Source: Picocystis sp. L7 | Taxonomy: Eukaryota > Chlorophyta > Picocystophyceae > Picocystales > Picocystaceae | Direction of reading: 5' to 3' | Length of the DNA: 64,000 bases | Assembly: GCA_020975725.1 (NCBI GenBank) | Contig: QXJR01000003.1 | Coordinates: 248,001-312,000 of the forward strand | Part shown: one piece after another, positions 28,724-38,999 of the stretch | Layout: every line of letters begins with the position of its first letter | Position numbering within the stretch: the first letter of the stretch is position 1 | The notes under the pieces: generated by a model | What the model was told of the DNA's origin: nothing | The model's input: the letters and a program-made list of their open reading frames with translations, nothing else | Database searches by the model: none | Program-made: the position numbers and the translations under genes

Positions 28724-28796
28724 GCAAGGATGTATGTTTGCAATAAAGGAGGTGCATAGATTGAATACTTTCCTAGGCCACGCCACACGATCGCGA

Positions 28797-30176
28797 TCAG
28801 TCCATAGACTCCATTCTTAGGGTGACTGCTTTCCGATGTGCATCCAGTCCTTCAACCTCGGCCATCTTGGCTACGTGAGGCCCCAATCTTCTCAACCCAT
28901 CCCGCGTCAAGCTCTGAACCGTGATCTTTTTTTGGAAAGAGTCCAGGTTAACCCCGCTGTACATCCTTGCATATCCATAGGTCGGTAACACGTGATTCGT
29001 GCCACTTGCATAGTCCCCCACGCTTTCTGGTGTCCACCTCCCCAAGAAAATGCTCCCTGCATTTGTCAACTTGGGAAGCCAGGATTCTGCATCTTCCACA
29101 TTGACAATCAAATGTTCTGGAGCATAACTGTTGGAGAATTCAATGGCTTCGTCTACGCTATCCACTTGCACGGCATAAGAGTGCTCGATGGCTTTGGCCG
29201 CAACTTCACCTCGTGGTAGTTCTGCCAGCTGTTTTTCTACCTCCCTCTCAATGGCATCAACATCCACTCCTGGAAGTGCCACTAGGACCACTTGACTGTC
29301 TGGTCCATGCTCTGCTTGTGACAGCAAATCAGCGGCCACGTGGACTGGATCTGCCCCCACATCCGCCACAACCAGCACCTCGCTGGGTCCTGCAGGCATA
29401 TCAATTGCCACCATTGCTTCACTGTTTTGCAGCAGCATCTTTGCGGCGGTGACGTACTGATTCCCGGGTCCGAAAATTTTATCCACCTTCGGGCAGGTGG
29501 CGGTCCCATGTGCCATGGCAGCCACAGCCTGTGCACCACCTGCCTTCAACAGGTGGGTGACCCCCGCCTTTTGGGCGCAGTACAGCACTTCCGGGGTAAT
29601 GCTTCCGTCTGGCCTTGGCGGCGTGGCCATGACCACCACCTTGCAACCAGCAATGGCCGCAGGGACAGACAGCATCAATGCAGTGGACGGCAGCACGGCC
29701 GTCCCACCTGGTACGTACAGCCCTACAGATTCGATGGCCCTCGACACGCGCGAGCACTTGACGCCAGGCATGGTTTCTACCGCAGCAGCTGGTTCTGGCG
29801 TTCTTTGTGCTTCGTGGAACGCGGCGATGTTGTCGAAGGCCACGTCGAAGGCTACGCGCAATTCTTCCGGCAGTTGTGGCGTCGGCATCGCCTTGGGATC
29901 GACGACGAGGTCTTCCAACGACAGTTTGGCTTTGTCGAATTTCTCTGTGAGTTCGACGAGCGCCTGGTCGCCACGCACGCGCACGTCGTCCACGATGGGT
30001 GCGACGGTGGCGAGGATGGCGCCGAAATCGACCCTTGGACGCGCCAGCAGTTCTTTTTTCCGCGCCTCGTCGACGTCCGCCAGCTTGTGCGTCCTCAGCC
30101 TTCTCTTCGCCGGGGTTGCAGCGGCCATGGCGACCGTTCTGCTGCGCATGCGACACGCACGTGCGCCGCCTTGCAT
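28797..30176 (-). CDS. HDH: Histidinol dehydrogenase, last step of histidine synthesis
   Basis: This 459-aa protein oxidises L-histidinol to histidine using NAD and zinc. Family blocks are intact: [83 protein letters not shown] (Gln and His zinc ligands), NSYAPEHL (catalytic Glu-His), [13 protein letters not shown] (Asp ligand) and [10 protein letters not shown] (His ligand). A short basic leader ([26 protein letters not shown]) suits plastid import, as in plants, though it is short. It is divergent from the KMO-like gene through a promoter that holds 37-bp tandem repeats. Confidence 0.95.
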   Translation of the reverse strand: MQGGARACRMRSRTVAMAAATPAKRRLRTHKLADVDEARKKELLARPRVDFGAILATVAPIVDDVRVRGDQALVELTEKFDKAKLSLEDLVVDPKAMPTPQLPEELRVAFDVAFDNIAAFHEAQRTPEPAAAVETMPGVKCSRVSRAIESVGLYVPGGTAVLPSTALMLSVPAAIAGCKVVVMATPPRPDGSITPEVLYCAQKAGVTHLLKAGGAQAVAAMAHGTATCPKVDKIFGPGNQYVTAAKMLLQNSEAMVAIDMPAGPSEVLVVADVGADPVHVAADLLSQAEHGPDSQVVLVALPGVDVDAIEREVEKQLAELPRGEVAAKAIEHSYAVQVDSVDEAIEFSNSYAPEHLIVNVEDAESWLPKLTNAGSIFLGRWTPESVGDYASGTNHVLPTYGYARMYSGVNLDSFQKKITVQSLTRDGLRRLGPHVAKMAEVEGLDAHRKAVTLRMESMD

Positions 30177-30555
30177 CGTGCTCTTCCCACGTCTTCGTGG
30201 TCTCCCCTTTTCCCTTCACTTCGCCCTTACCCTCGTCCCTCCTCCCAGCCAGGTGCACCCCCCTGGTCCTGGTCTGGGGGGAAAGGGGAAGGGGTGCGGG
30301 TTCGTGTCCCCGATTGAAAGGGTAGAACCATGGGGTCGGGGTCGGATCGATCGAAAGGGTAGAACCGTGGGGTCGGGGTCGGATCGATTGAAAGGGTAGA
30401 ACCGTGGGGTCGGGGTTGGTGAAAGGGGAAGAGGGAGGGGAGTCGAAAGGGACAGACCGGAACGAATCGATCCAAGGAGAGACGCGAAACGTCGGCACCG
30501 CGTCGCACGGCGAAACGAGGCACACATCAAGGCGTGCGAGGAGGTGCTGGAGAGG
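30177..30555. promoter_or_regulatory. Divergent promoter region, HisD / KMO-like gene
   Basis: This 379-bp spacer contains the 37-bp tandem repeat (listed separately). Each unit carries a GAT(T/C)GAAAGGG core like that found in other promoters of the window. Confidence 0.5.
30312..30422 (+). repeat. Tandem repeat, three 37-bp units
   Basis: The units are 30312-30348, 30349-30385 and 30386-30422 and differ at only a few positions (the last unit degrades at its end). Each begins GAT(T/C)GAAAGGGTAGAACC and ends in GGTCGGGGTCGG-type sequence. They lie between the divergent HisD and KMO-like starts, about 135-245 bp from each. Confidence 0.9.
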
Positions 30556-31998
30556 ATGGAGGGAATCAGGGGGAAGGAGAAGAAAGGAAGGGAACCCCGA
30601 GCGGCCGTGGTGGGTGGAGGACCGACGGGAACACTCGCCAGCCTCGTCCTTCGAAAACATGGATTCCAAGTGGAATTGATCGAAAAGAGCGCAGATCCAC
30701 GCCACCAAAACCCTTCGGGTTGGTCCGAAACGCCTCTCCTGCTGAACGAAAGAGGAATGAACGCCTTGCAGCGCGTGGGAGCGAAGGAGGCAGTGCGAAG
30801 GTCGGCCATCGAAATCAACGGACAAACGGTCCACCTCGGCTCGATGGAGGTGAAACGAGAACCGTTGGGAGACGAGGGAGAAAAGTTGCACTGCTTGTCT
30901 GGAAAAGCTATTCTGAAGGTGCTCCTTGACCTGGCGGATTCCGCAGGGGTCAAACTCAACTTCGAAAGCAGACTCGTGGACCTGGACGTCGAACAAGGGC
31001 TGCTGCACCTGGAACGTAAAGGAGAACACCGCCAAATGAGAGTGGTGGGGGGAAGGGAACCACAGATGCAAGTAGAACTGATTGTGGGGGCAGATGGGAG
31101 TCAATCCATGGTGAGAGAGGAGATGCAGAGAGTTTCCAGGATGAACTTCAGCAGATCCTTCAGAGGACACGGGTGCAGAACATTCGTCATTCCTCCGCAC
31201 AATGGAATGTTTGCTTTCGATCCAACCACCTTGCATGTGTGGCCTCGACATAACTATGGGCTTCTCGCGCTTCCGAACCCCGACCAATCCTTTACTTGCA
31301 TCGTTTGTTTGCCCTTTCAAGGGAAGAACAGCTTCGAGAGCATGCAGAACGATGAAGAAGTGATTGCTTTTTTGAAGCGGGAGTTTCCTGATGTTGCTGT
31401 TTGCATCATGTCTAAACCACTGCAATTTCTGGAGCAACCAATCGTTCCCATGTCCTTTTCTGAAGCGTTTCCAGCCCATACTGGTTTCAAGGCACTTCTT
31501 GTTGGCAGAGCTGCATGCGAAGTCCTCCCTGTGGGCGAATATCAAGGCAATATTGGTTTGGAGGACTGTCAGCTGCTGGATGAGCTTCTAGGGGAGCATG
31601 GGGCTGAACGGAAGTGCTTGGAGACGGTATTCAGGCAGTACTCCATCATCAGCCTGGATCGCTTCGAGCTTTTGAGACCGTTGAGCTCTGACATGCTCGA
31701 GCGCGTTGTCGGTTTGTCTCCCAGTAGGCTTTCACAATTCAAGCAAATGATGGAAGGTGCGATCCTTCGAATCCTCCCTAAAGGGACTGGTTTCTCGACC
31801 TTGAGATCAGCAGTGTCGTTCACAAGCTTGCCTTATTGGCAAGTGAAGAACATGTCCAGGAAGAAAGACATTGGCATGGGACTTGTAGGCATCTGTATAG
31901 TAGCAAGCATCACCGCAGGGGCTTCCTACGCCTTTCATCGTAGGTGGAGGTATCACGAGCCCACCACTCATTTTCAATCAACACAGGGATTGACCTGA
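30556..31998 (+). CDS. Kynurenine 3-monooxygenase-like FAD monooxygenase with C-terminal TM helix
   Basis: This encodes about 480 aa. KMO hydroxylates kynurenine at the mitochondrial outer membrane using FAD and NADPH. The Rossmann motif AAVVGGGPTGTLASLVL starts near residue 17, preceded by a basic stretch. LLLNERGMNALQRVG corresponds to the KMO NLALSxRGxxAL block. LIVGADGSQSMVR is the DG motif, HVWPRHNYGLLALPNPDQSF is a KMO hallmark, and VPVGEYQGNIGLEDCQLLDE stands in the FAD-binding GQGMNAGFEDC position with changes. A TM helix near the end (GMGLVGICIVASITAGASYAF) fits outer-membrane anchoring. The changed GQG/MN region means another substrate cannot be excluded. The first ATG is 30556. Confidence 0.72.
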   Translation: MEGIRGKEKKGREPRAAVVGGGPTGTLASLVLRKHGFQVELIEKSADPRHQNPSGWSETPLLLNERGMNALQRVGAKEAVRRSAIEINGQTVHLGSMEVKREPLGDEGEKLHCLSGKAILKVLLDLADSAGVKLNFESRLVDLDVEQGLLHLERKGEHRQMRVVGGREPQMQVELIVGADGSQSMVREEMQRVSRMNFSRSFRGHGCRTFVIPPHNGMFAFDPTTLHVWPRHNYGLLALPNPDQSFTCIVCLPFQGKNSFESMQNDEEVIAFLKREFPDVAVCIMSKPLQFLEQPIVPMSFSEAFPAHTGFKALLVGRAACEVLPVGEYQGNIGLEDCQLLDELLGEHGAERKCLETVFRQYSIISLDRFELLRPLSSDMLERVVGLSPSRLSQFKQMMEGAILRILPKGTGFSTLRSAVSFTSLPYWQVKNMSRKKDIGMGLVGICIVASITAGASYAFHRRWRYHEPTTHFQSTQGLT

Positions 31999-32654
31999 GG
32001 AAAATCTTGCCTGCTGCACCCCGATGCAGCATTCGGGGACATGACATTCGTTGTTTCCGCGTATTGTACGAGCCCATTTGTTGAAGGGGAAGCCTGGTGC
32101 GACTAGATGGGCGATTACCTTTGGATCCTGCTGTTGTCTTTGTGAAATATCAACAGATGCACGGCGAAGGTACAGCGGGACGATGGACTTAATAAATTCC
32201 AGCGATGGGACATACGTAGACCGTCCTTTTGCTCTTTCCCATGAACGTGGCTGCGTGCTTCCTCTCTGTTCCCTTGTCTTTCCATTTCGTTTTACCATCG
32301 GCAGCTGTGCATGTCGTCTTGGGCATGGATGGTCCATGCAGCAGCCTTGGGACCCTCTGCGTTGTACTTTACATCATTTGAAAGCATCCATTTCGCGGTC
32401 AGGACACGGCAGGGGGGAGTTGGCCTGTCCTGCATCTGTTGTATGGGCGTCCCCCCCGACCACAACCCCCTTGAGAGACCGCCTGGATCTGTGTCCCCTT
32501 GTGTCCGAGGTCGGTGTTCCCACCCTGGGCACCCCTTCACAACCCCGGCGTCGAGAGAAGAAACTCCCATCGGGGATGGGGATGGGGTTAACTCCCCATG
32601 GTGAACTCGGTGGGGTGATTTGAACCGAAGCTTCCAAGGAGAAAAAAGCGCGGG
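31999..32654 (+). other. Spacer between the KMO-like gene and NCAPD3
   Basis: This is 656 bp. The left half is the KMO 3' flank (an AATAAA-type signal near 32190); the right half is GC-rich promoter sequence with a GTTAAC palindrome at 32588-32593. No ORF fits a known family. Confidence 0.4.
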
Positions 32655-35600
32655 ATGGAGGACGAGGCGATGGAAGGAAGCCTTGCGCACACCAACGCGT
32701 ATCTCGAAGGGTTCGTGGCCCAGGCGGAGAAAGGATGCGCCAGGATGGACGCAGAAGCCATGGGAGGAGCCGCTCGAGCCGTGCGAAGGGCGTGTCGGAG
32801 GAATCCGGAAGGGAAGGACGAAGAGAAGGACGAAAGGGAGGTGCTTCGACACACCGTCCGACTCTTGACGCGCGTCATGGAGCTCGTGGGCATGAAAGAG
32901 CAGCCGGAGATGATCAAGGTGGTCGTGGAAGCGCTGGTCGAACTCACGGCCGCAGAAGACGCCTGCCCGAAACGGGAGCGACCCGGTCCGGATCGTGTCG
33001 TGTCCGAACGGGCCTACGAAGCGCTGATGCGAGTGGTACACCGCCGACATGGAGACACGAGGGAACTCGCAGCTATGGTGCTGAGAGCGCTGTCTCCAAA
33101 CGTGCTGCTCGGATTGGGAGGGAGTGGAAGACAAGGAAAGGCCCCGCCTGCACCACCCAAATGGAGATGGACGGTGCAACAGGACACGCTGGCGTTCGTT
33201 CGCAAGCTCGGTCAGTCCACGCCCGAGGCCATGGATGCTGTGGCTGGGCTTGCTAGACACGTGGCCATCAGATGTCCGGACAAAGCAGAGTACAGATCAA
33301 GCGCCGTTCAAGCCATTGGCCAGATGGCCATGCAGATGACTCCCGGTGAACAAAGGAGGCTGATGGGATTCATGCAGCGCCTCTCAAAGGCACCCAAACC
33401 TGCACAAAGACTGGTTGCCGTAGAAAGCACCGGCTCGCTCCTTAACATGCTGGAGGGAGCCCTCGATCCGCAAGCAGACATCAACCAAAGAGAAGCCAAC
33501 AGCCCAGGGTCAGGGTCGAAAGAATGTGACTTGACGTGTGGACAGCTGTGCTTGTTGACCCTTGTGCAACGTAGCTCCGACAAGATACCTGCCGTACGGA
33601 GTCGTGCACTTGCTTGTTTGGTTGTCAGCTTGGAAGAATTCGAGGCGGGAGATGGGCTTGGCGCTGTGGTGGAGATCATGAAAATGACAGAACACTCGCC
33701 AATCATGAAGTTCTCTCCAGGCAAGGAAGGATGCATGAGCGGGGTAGATGCAGGCACTGGTTGCCTACCAGAATCTAGCGAGCATAAAGGGAGCCTGTAC
33801 CAAACCCTTCTGAAGCTTGTCCATCGCCGTTGTATGGACGAAAAAGCAGCAGTACGCAAGTCTGCTGTTCTTCTGCTGAGCCTTCTCTTGGTGTCGAAAC
33901 AAAAAGCTCTCTGTAGAGACGACGTGCAAGCCTTGGAATCGTCGTGCTTGGATCCTCTAGTGAGCATCCGCAAGGTTGCACTCGCCGCAGTCTTGCAGAT
34001 AGCGGATGCGATTCCTTCGCATCATGGGGTGGCCACTTTGTGGCTCGAATACGGGCTGCCGCTTGTTAGAGATCCGGAAGTCAGTGTGCAAGAGAGAGCA
34101 ATAGATATGGTGGATAAACAGCTCTTGCAACCCTTACTTGCAAAGCAGCTGCTACTCGATATACAATCTGGTGCACTGACATTGACCGATCCCCCGCGTT
34201 CCTTGCACCTTCTAGCAGGACTGGGTAGCTCTGCAACCAGTGCAGCTAACATCCAGCAAGCCTTCCTCCTGCTTGCAAAGCAGAAGAGGCTGGATGGAAA
34301 GCGGCTGGGCAATGCTTTGCAACGACTCGCTGAGCAAGTGCAATCACAGGACGAGGCAAAGAAAGTTGATTCTGCCGTGGCTCCTTCTGATGCAGTCCTC
34401 ACTGGTATTTGGGTACTGTTGGCCGAAATTACTGTACACTTCCCTAGCGCCATCCGCTGGAGATTTTTGGCGGACACATGGGTGGGTCTGAAGACAGACA
34501 ATTCTGGAAATAGCAGCCGAAGACTTGCCTTGGTCCTGATGGCAATTGCTCATGCAGCTGCAACTTTCCCACCGGAACACGCAGAAAAACTCAAGAGTGA
34601 ATTTGCCACATCCTTAGCCAGCTTTGACATGGAACCCAGCCTTATTGCCGCTCATGTTTCTACCATTGCAAGCCTAAGCTTGAAAGACCAACATTGGGGT
34701 GAAACATTGGCAATGACAGCCGAAACCACGCTTCAGCAGTTTGTGTTCTCTCCGGATGGAATCAACATACCATCGGCAAGAAAAGTGGCATCAGCTCTAT
34801 TCACTTATGGAGAGGTTGCCCTTGTATGCGAGTCCACTTTCAACCAAGATGCAGTCACACTCGTTCAGGCATTGCTTGGCCCCACTCTTGCAAGTGGCAG
34901 GATTGTGCCACCTGCCCTGCAGGCACATGCATGGACAGCACTTGGAAAACTCTGCTTGATTGATGAGCAACTGGCCAAAAAATGCATGCCCATCTTCATC
35001 CAAGAGCTAGACAAAGCTAGCACTGCCGTTGTGAGGAACAATGTTCTTGTGGCACTTTCTGACCTTATGGTGAAGTATACAGCTCTGGTGGATGCACACG
35101 TCATGCGCTTGGCCGCTCTCATTCAAGATCCTTGCGAGGTCATAAGGAGGCAGTCTCTCGTGCTTCTGGCCAATCTCCTTCAGCGTGACTATCTCAAGTG
35201 GCGTGCGTCTCTTCTGCAGCATGTGTTACTTGCTGTCGTGGATGAGTCAATCATCATCCGCACCATGGCAGAGCATCTGATGAGACAGTTCCTGCCAACC
35301 AAAGCCCCCCTACTAGTGTACAACTCATTCATTGAAATCATGTGCACTTTGAATGGCTGTGCTCCAATCTCTTCTACGGGTGCCAAGGTTGAAAGGGATC
35401 ATAGCATTTCTGTCCCTGCGTTGCAAGGACTGGAACCCGGAGCCTGTCTGAAACGTGCAGCTATCTACAAGGCAATGGTAGTACTAATGCTCCCCGAGCA
35501 CCGCCTTGCAACTGCTGCACGGCTAGCAACAGAGGTTTTGGCCACTGCAGCAGATGGGAACATTACCCTTGACGAAGCCGCTCCCGTTATTGCAGATGCG

Positions 35601-36551
35601 TTAGAAGTGCTATCATGGAAGGAGCTTAGAAGCATGTCACGTTCTATAAGCGAAGATGATGATGCGGGCACTGAAGCAATTGCACAGGCTCAAGGTAAGC
35701 TCGTAGCGCAGGTGGTGAAGAAAAATCTTGTTGAGAACATCATTCCTGTGCTTATCCAACTCAAACACACCATGGAAAACCAGAAGTCGCCACTGCTTGC
35801 AGCATTGATGGGCTGCTTGCGTGAGCTCATGAAGCAGCATAAGAATGAACTGCAAGTTCTACTTGCTGCAGATCCCCAGTTAGCAAAAGAGGTGCACTAT
35901 GACATCAGACAAGCTGAGGAGGCGTCAACAAAGACAAAGGTGTGCAATGTTTCTCCCCCTGCTGCCCAGCCATCACCTGCAGAGACTTTGAGTAAGCCTA
36001 ACACCCCAAGACCTACACGTCGCTCGTCGCTTGTAGGGGTGACGGACTCCTCACCGCTCGCAGCAGAGGTCTTACAATCAGCAGCAACAGATGGATTGGC
36101 TTCACCAACACCAAATCCTGCACTCATCGATGCACCACCCTCTAGGCGGCGCTCCATGCTCTCCAAAACACCATGCTCGTCGCCGGGTTCTGAGCACTAC
36201 AAGAGTATGTCCGTACCACGTTTAAGGAGTAGATCTAGGCTTGGTATGGCCTTGTCTATGGATGGCAAGGGTAGGCGGGAATCATTTGGCTTTGTTCAAC
36301 ACCCAGATTCAAGCCCTGACGAAAATCTTGACAAAAGCAACAAGCCTCTCATTCCCACGCCACTCCCTATTCGAGCATATGCAGACAAGGGATTGCAACA
36401 GATTCACAAGCCAGGGGATGCAGCAGCTGACGTTATCCTCCCTAGCCCCGACAAGCCAGCACAACCCATACCAAAATGGAACCTAGACTTAGCAACTGAA
36501 GATCAAGGAGGGATTCGAGGAAGTAAGCGTCGAGCAAGCAAAAGCCCATGA
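32655..36551 (+). CDS. NCAPD3: Condensin-II complex subunit D3
   Basis: This 1298-aa protein is intronless and consists mostly of HEAT repeats. Markers of the D3 family are DEKAAVRKSAVLLLSLLLVS, KVRKVALAAVLQIAD-like repeats, and the conserved C-terminal HEAT block ALSDLMVKYTALVDAHVMRL, IQDPCEVIRRQSLVLLANLL and RDYLKWRASLLQHVLL. Condensin II compacts chromosomes in early mitosis. The last 200 residues are disordered, Ser/Pro-rich with Arg and TP/SP sites (TPRPTRRSSLVG, PPSRRRSMLSKTPCSSPG), consistent with CDK regulation and chromatin contact. It starts at ATG 32655, the first ATG in the frame. Confidence 0.9.
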   Translation: MEDEAMEGSLAHTNAYLEGFVAQAEKGCARMDAEAMGGAARAVRRACRRNPEGKDEEKDEREVLRHTVRLLTRVMELVGMKEQPEMIKVVVEALVELTAAEDACPKRERPGPDRVVSERAYEALMRVVHRRHGDTRELAAMVLRALSPNVLLGLGGSGRQGKAPPAPPKWRWTVQQDTLAFVRKLGQSTPEAMDAVAGLARHVAIRCPDKAEYRSSAVQAIGQMAMQMTPGEQRRLMGFMQRLSKAPKPAQRLVAVESTGSLLNMLEGALDPQADINQREANSPGSGSKECDLTCGQLCLLTLVQRSSDKIPAVRSRALACLVVSLEEFEAGDGLGAVVEIMKMTEHSPIMKFSPGKEGCMSGVDAGTGCLPESSEHKGSLYQTLLKLVHRRCMDEKAAVRKSAVLLLSLLLVSKQKALCRDDVQALESSCLDPLVSIRKVALAAVLQIADAIPSHHGVATLWLEYGLPLVRDPEVSVQERAIDMVDKQLLQPLLAKQLLLDIQSGALTLTDPPRSLHLLAGLGSSATSAANIQQAFLLLAKQKRLDGKRLGNALQRLAEQVQSQDEAKKVDSAVAPSDAVLTGIWVLLAEITVHFPSAIRWRFLADTWVGLKTDNSGNSSRRLALVLMAIAHAAATFPPEHAEKLKSEFATSLASFDMEPSLIAAHVSTIASLSLKDQHWGETLAMTAETTLQQFVFSPDGINIPSARKVASALFTYGEVALVCESTFNQDAVTLVQALLGPTLASGRIVPPALQAHAWTALGKLCLIDEQLAKKCMPIFIQELDKASTAVVRNNVLVALSDLMVKYTALVDAHVMRLAALIQDPCEVIRRQSLVLLANLLQRDYLKWRASLLQHVLLAVVDESIIIRTMAEHLMRQFLPTKAPLLVYNSFIEIMCTLNGCAPISSTGAKVERDHSISVPALQGLEPGACLKRAAIYKAMVVLMLPEHRLATAARLATEVLATAADGNITLDEAAPVIADALEVLSWKELRSMSRSISEDDDAGTEAIAQAQGKLVAQVVKKNLVENIIPVLIQLKHTMENQKSPLLAALMGCLRELMKQHKNELQVLLAADPQLAKEVHYDIRQAEEASTKTKVCNVSPPAAQPSPAETLSKPNTPRPTRRSSLVGVTDSSPLAAEVLQSAATDGLASPTPNPALIDAPPSRRRSMLSKTPCSSPGSEHYKSMSVPRLRSRSRLGMALSMDGKGRRESFGFVQHPDSSPDENLDKSNKPLIPTPLPIRAYADKGLQQIHKPGDAAADVILPSPDKPAQPIPKWNLDLATEDQGGIRGSKRRASKSP

Positions 36552-38999
36552 AGCTTCGCGGTTATACACAGTGCGTGCACTGCACAGCTCATCCATGGCT
36601 GAAGCAAAATACTATTTGCTTACAGATCACGCTGTAAGAATCACGGTTACATGTGAGTGCTTTCTGGCGCCAAATTCTCTGACTTCAGATTCCGCCGTCA
36701 TCTCGCACGGTCTCCAAAAGACTCCAGCGACAAATAAACATATGGACACCGATCCGGACCTGCGTGCGTCGGAGTGAACAGGTACAAAACGAAAGAGACC
36801 CAATGGGACTCCAAAAATTGGAAACCGGAAGTCATCACGAGAAACGGTGGCGCAACGTGTTTTGAACAAGTTTTCGGAAATCTAAGGTCCATATAAATGA
36901 GCGACTTAAAACGGGATTCTTGAGAGCATGCTCTCGTGTTTTAAACGATCTCGATTGAATAGCGTAAGCTTGAATCTCTTGATTCACGAGATATTTCATG
37001 GCTTGGAAACAAATGATTTGTTCAAAGTGAAGATCTGGACCATCTTCCATTAGACGTGCCTACGAGAGTTGACATTAAATCGCACATGGCCTAAAAGCAA
37101 TCTTGGGATACCATTTCCTTTCGTTGTGGTACTTTGGACTCATTCAACACGAAAGATAGGCGGAGCCACAACGAAGGCAAAAGCAACGAACTCTCTTTCA
37201 GGGCGATCGAGAATTTGACCAACTTAAAGATCCGCTACACGACGCGATTCAATATTTGGATCTAATAATGGCTGTACTCTCCTTTTGTGAAGCAAAGAGA
37301 AAGCCGTATGCTCTAGTCCGGAGTACAATGAGGCCGCATGAGTGGTGTTAAACTACATGCACAACTTGGCACTCCTTGATAGTTGAGGACCCATCCTTCA
37401 CGATTTACCTTCTTAAATTGCCTCGGGCAATCGTATCCCGTACCAAAACTTGGGCGGTATAAGTCCATCGGACATCAAATGGTTCAAGGTCCAAAGTTTT
37501 GCGAGATGATGGTGAGTTAAGTTGTCTTCGTCAATCGCTTTGTAACGCAACATCAAAGGGGGAGGCGATAAGTCTAGTACTTGTGTCTTGTGACAACAAC
37601 CAAATTATGGCTAGTGATACAGCTAGCTTGTTCGGGATCATAAAATGGTCGCGTTGAACGGTTATTTATCGAAAACCCTTTGCAAAGATATGTTTGGAGC
37701 ACAGCACTTCCGGTTTGGACGTGGACAAGGTGCATGGCAAAGGCACAGCTTCCATGGGGAAGGTGGGAATGGACGGCATGTTCGTCGGGATACACTTCAA
37801 GCATCCCGAGAGACTTGTAGGCGTCTCCACCAAAGGCTGCTACGCCGCTACAAATGACACAAGAAGGCCTGGGCATGGATATCCAGCCCGCAAGGATGAG
37901 CACATGTGTTGCGTAGTAGACAGAGAAGTGTATCCACAACGATAGTCCTATGGGGGAAGCAATACAACTTAGAACCCCGAAGTGTGTTGGCCAATCGTAA
38001 CACCACCCACTAGCAAAATCGAGAAGACATCAAGTTCGCCCTTGGCACCTAATCCTGTTGTTTGTTAGAAGGCTCCAATCTTGCGAAGTGTCTCCAATAT
38101 GTGGTGGCCACGAAAGGCATACACTTGTACATGTGATGTACATACATTCGAACAGAGTGGGTCGATCAATCTTTGCGATCGTACGGAGGAAGGGAATATA
38201 TCTTTGCCAAGAAAAATAATTGTTTGCAAACGGTGGTGGGCAAGGACAAGACCTTGAAGGTATTCTAAGGTTTTTGCCAAATTTGCTATCGATGGAAAAG
38301 GATGAAATCCGTGTTGCTGTGTCTAGTATTAAATTCATGTTCTTCTAGTTTCTCCATAGGAGTTACGGATGAGTACGCTACGATTGCCGTGCACCATAAA
38401 GCTTTCAAAGTCAGATGAGGGGTGGTAAGGCGATATACGAAGAAGGCAGCCCGAAGCTTGCAATGGTGCAATTCCACCTTTGAAACAAAATACACGTTTG
38501 TTCGCAGACACCGCGATGTTCCAATCGATACCTTTAGTTGTTGGGTTCCAACGCATCCAGGATCGTGTGTCACTCGAACAAGGAAATCGTCAAGAAACGG
38601 ATCGGAAGTTGGATTTGCAAACGAAACAAACGTCATGGGGCCTAAAGTAGAGCCAAGGAGGCCTTTCTTTGTGCGGAAACCATGTTGTAGAAGTGTCAGG
38701 GCCTGGGAAAGAGAGATTTTGAGGCATGATATGTTGTGTCCTGTTCATTCCATACATCGTTGACCATTGGAGGGAAGGTACCATAATCCAGTGGGTTGAG
38801 TGCACATGGCAGTTGCTACAGGAGTGCCTTGGTCTTCTTGATGCCATCTTGACAGTTATATCCACGCATCAAGTGTGCAGCAAGTGAGTGCAGGATGGGC
38901 CAATGCAAGGTTGAAAGAAGATAAGAGAGGAAAGGCAAAGAAAGCTCATTGGCTTACTTCAACGAACAGGTTTCCAGTTGCATGCATGTGCCAATGTGC
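36552..38999. other. AT-rich gene-free gap with possible decayed coding remnants
   Basis: About 2.4 kb, noticeably richer in A and T than the flanks, lacks any ORF longer than about 130 codons. Overlapping minus-strand frames between 38000 and 38860 look somewhat protein-like yet switch frame repeatedly, suggesting decayed coding DNA of unknown type. A plus-strand fragment near 37700-37940 (GMFVGIHFKHPERLVGVSTK) weakly recalls the post-integrase region of copia pol. No complete element or RNA gene was found. Confidence 0.45.

Noticed and set aside
29479-31545. 688-codon minus-strand frame across the HisD and KMO genes
   Set aside because: It is antisense to the KMO gene and overlaps HisD out of frame; both overlapped genes have clear families.
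38422-38763. 113-codon plus-strand frame in the AT-rich gap
   Set aside because: No family resemblance and overlapping frames on the other strand look equally coding-like.
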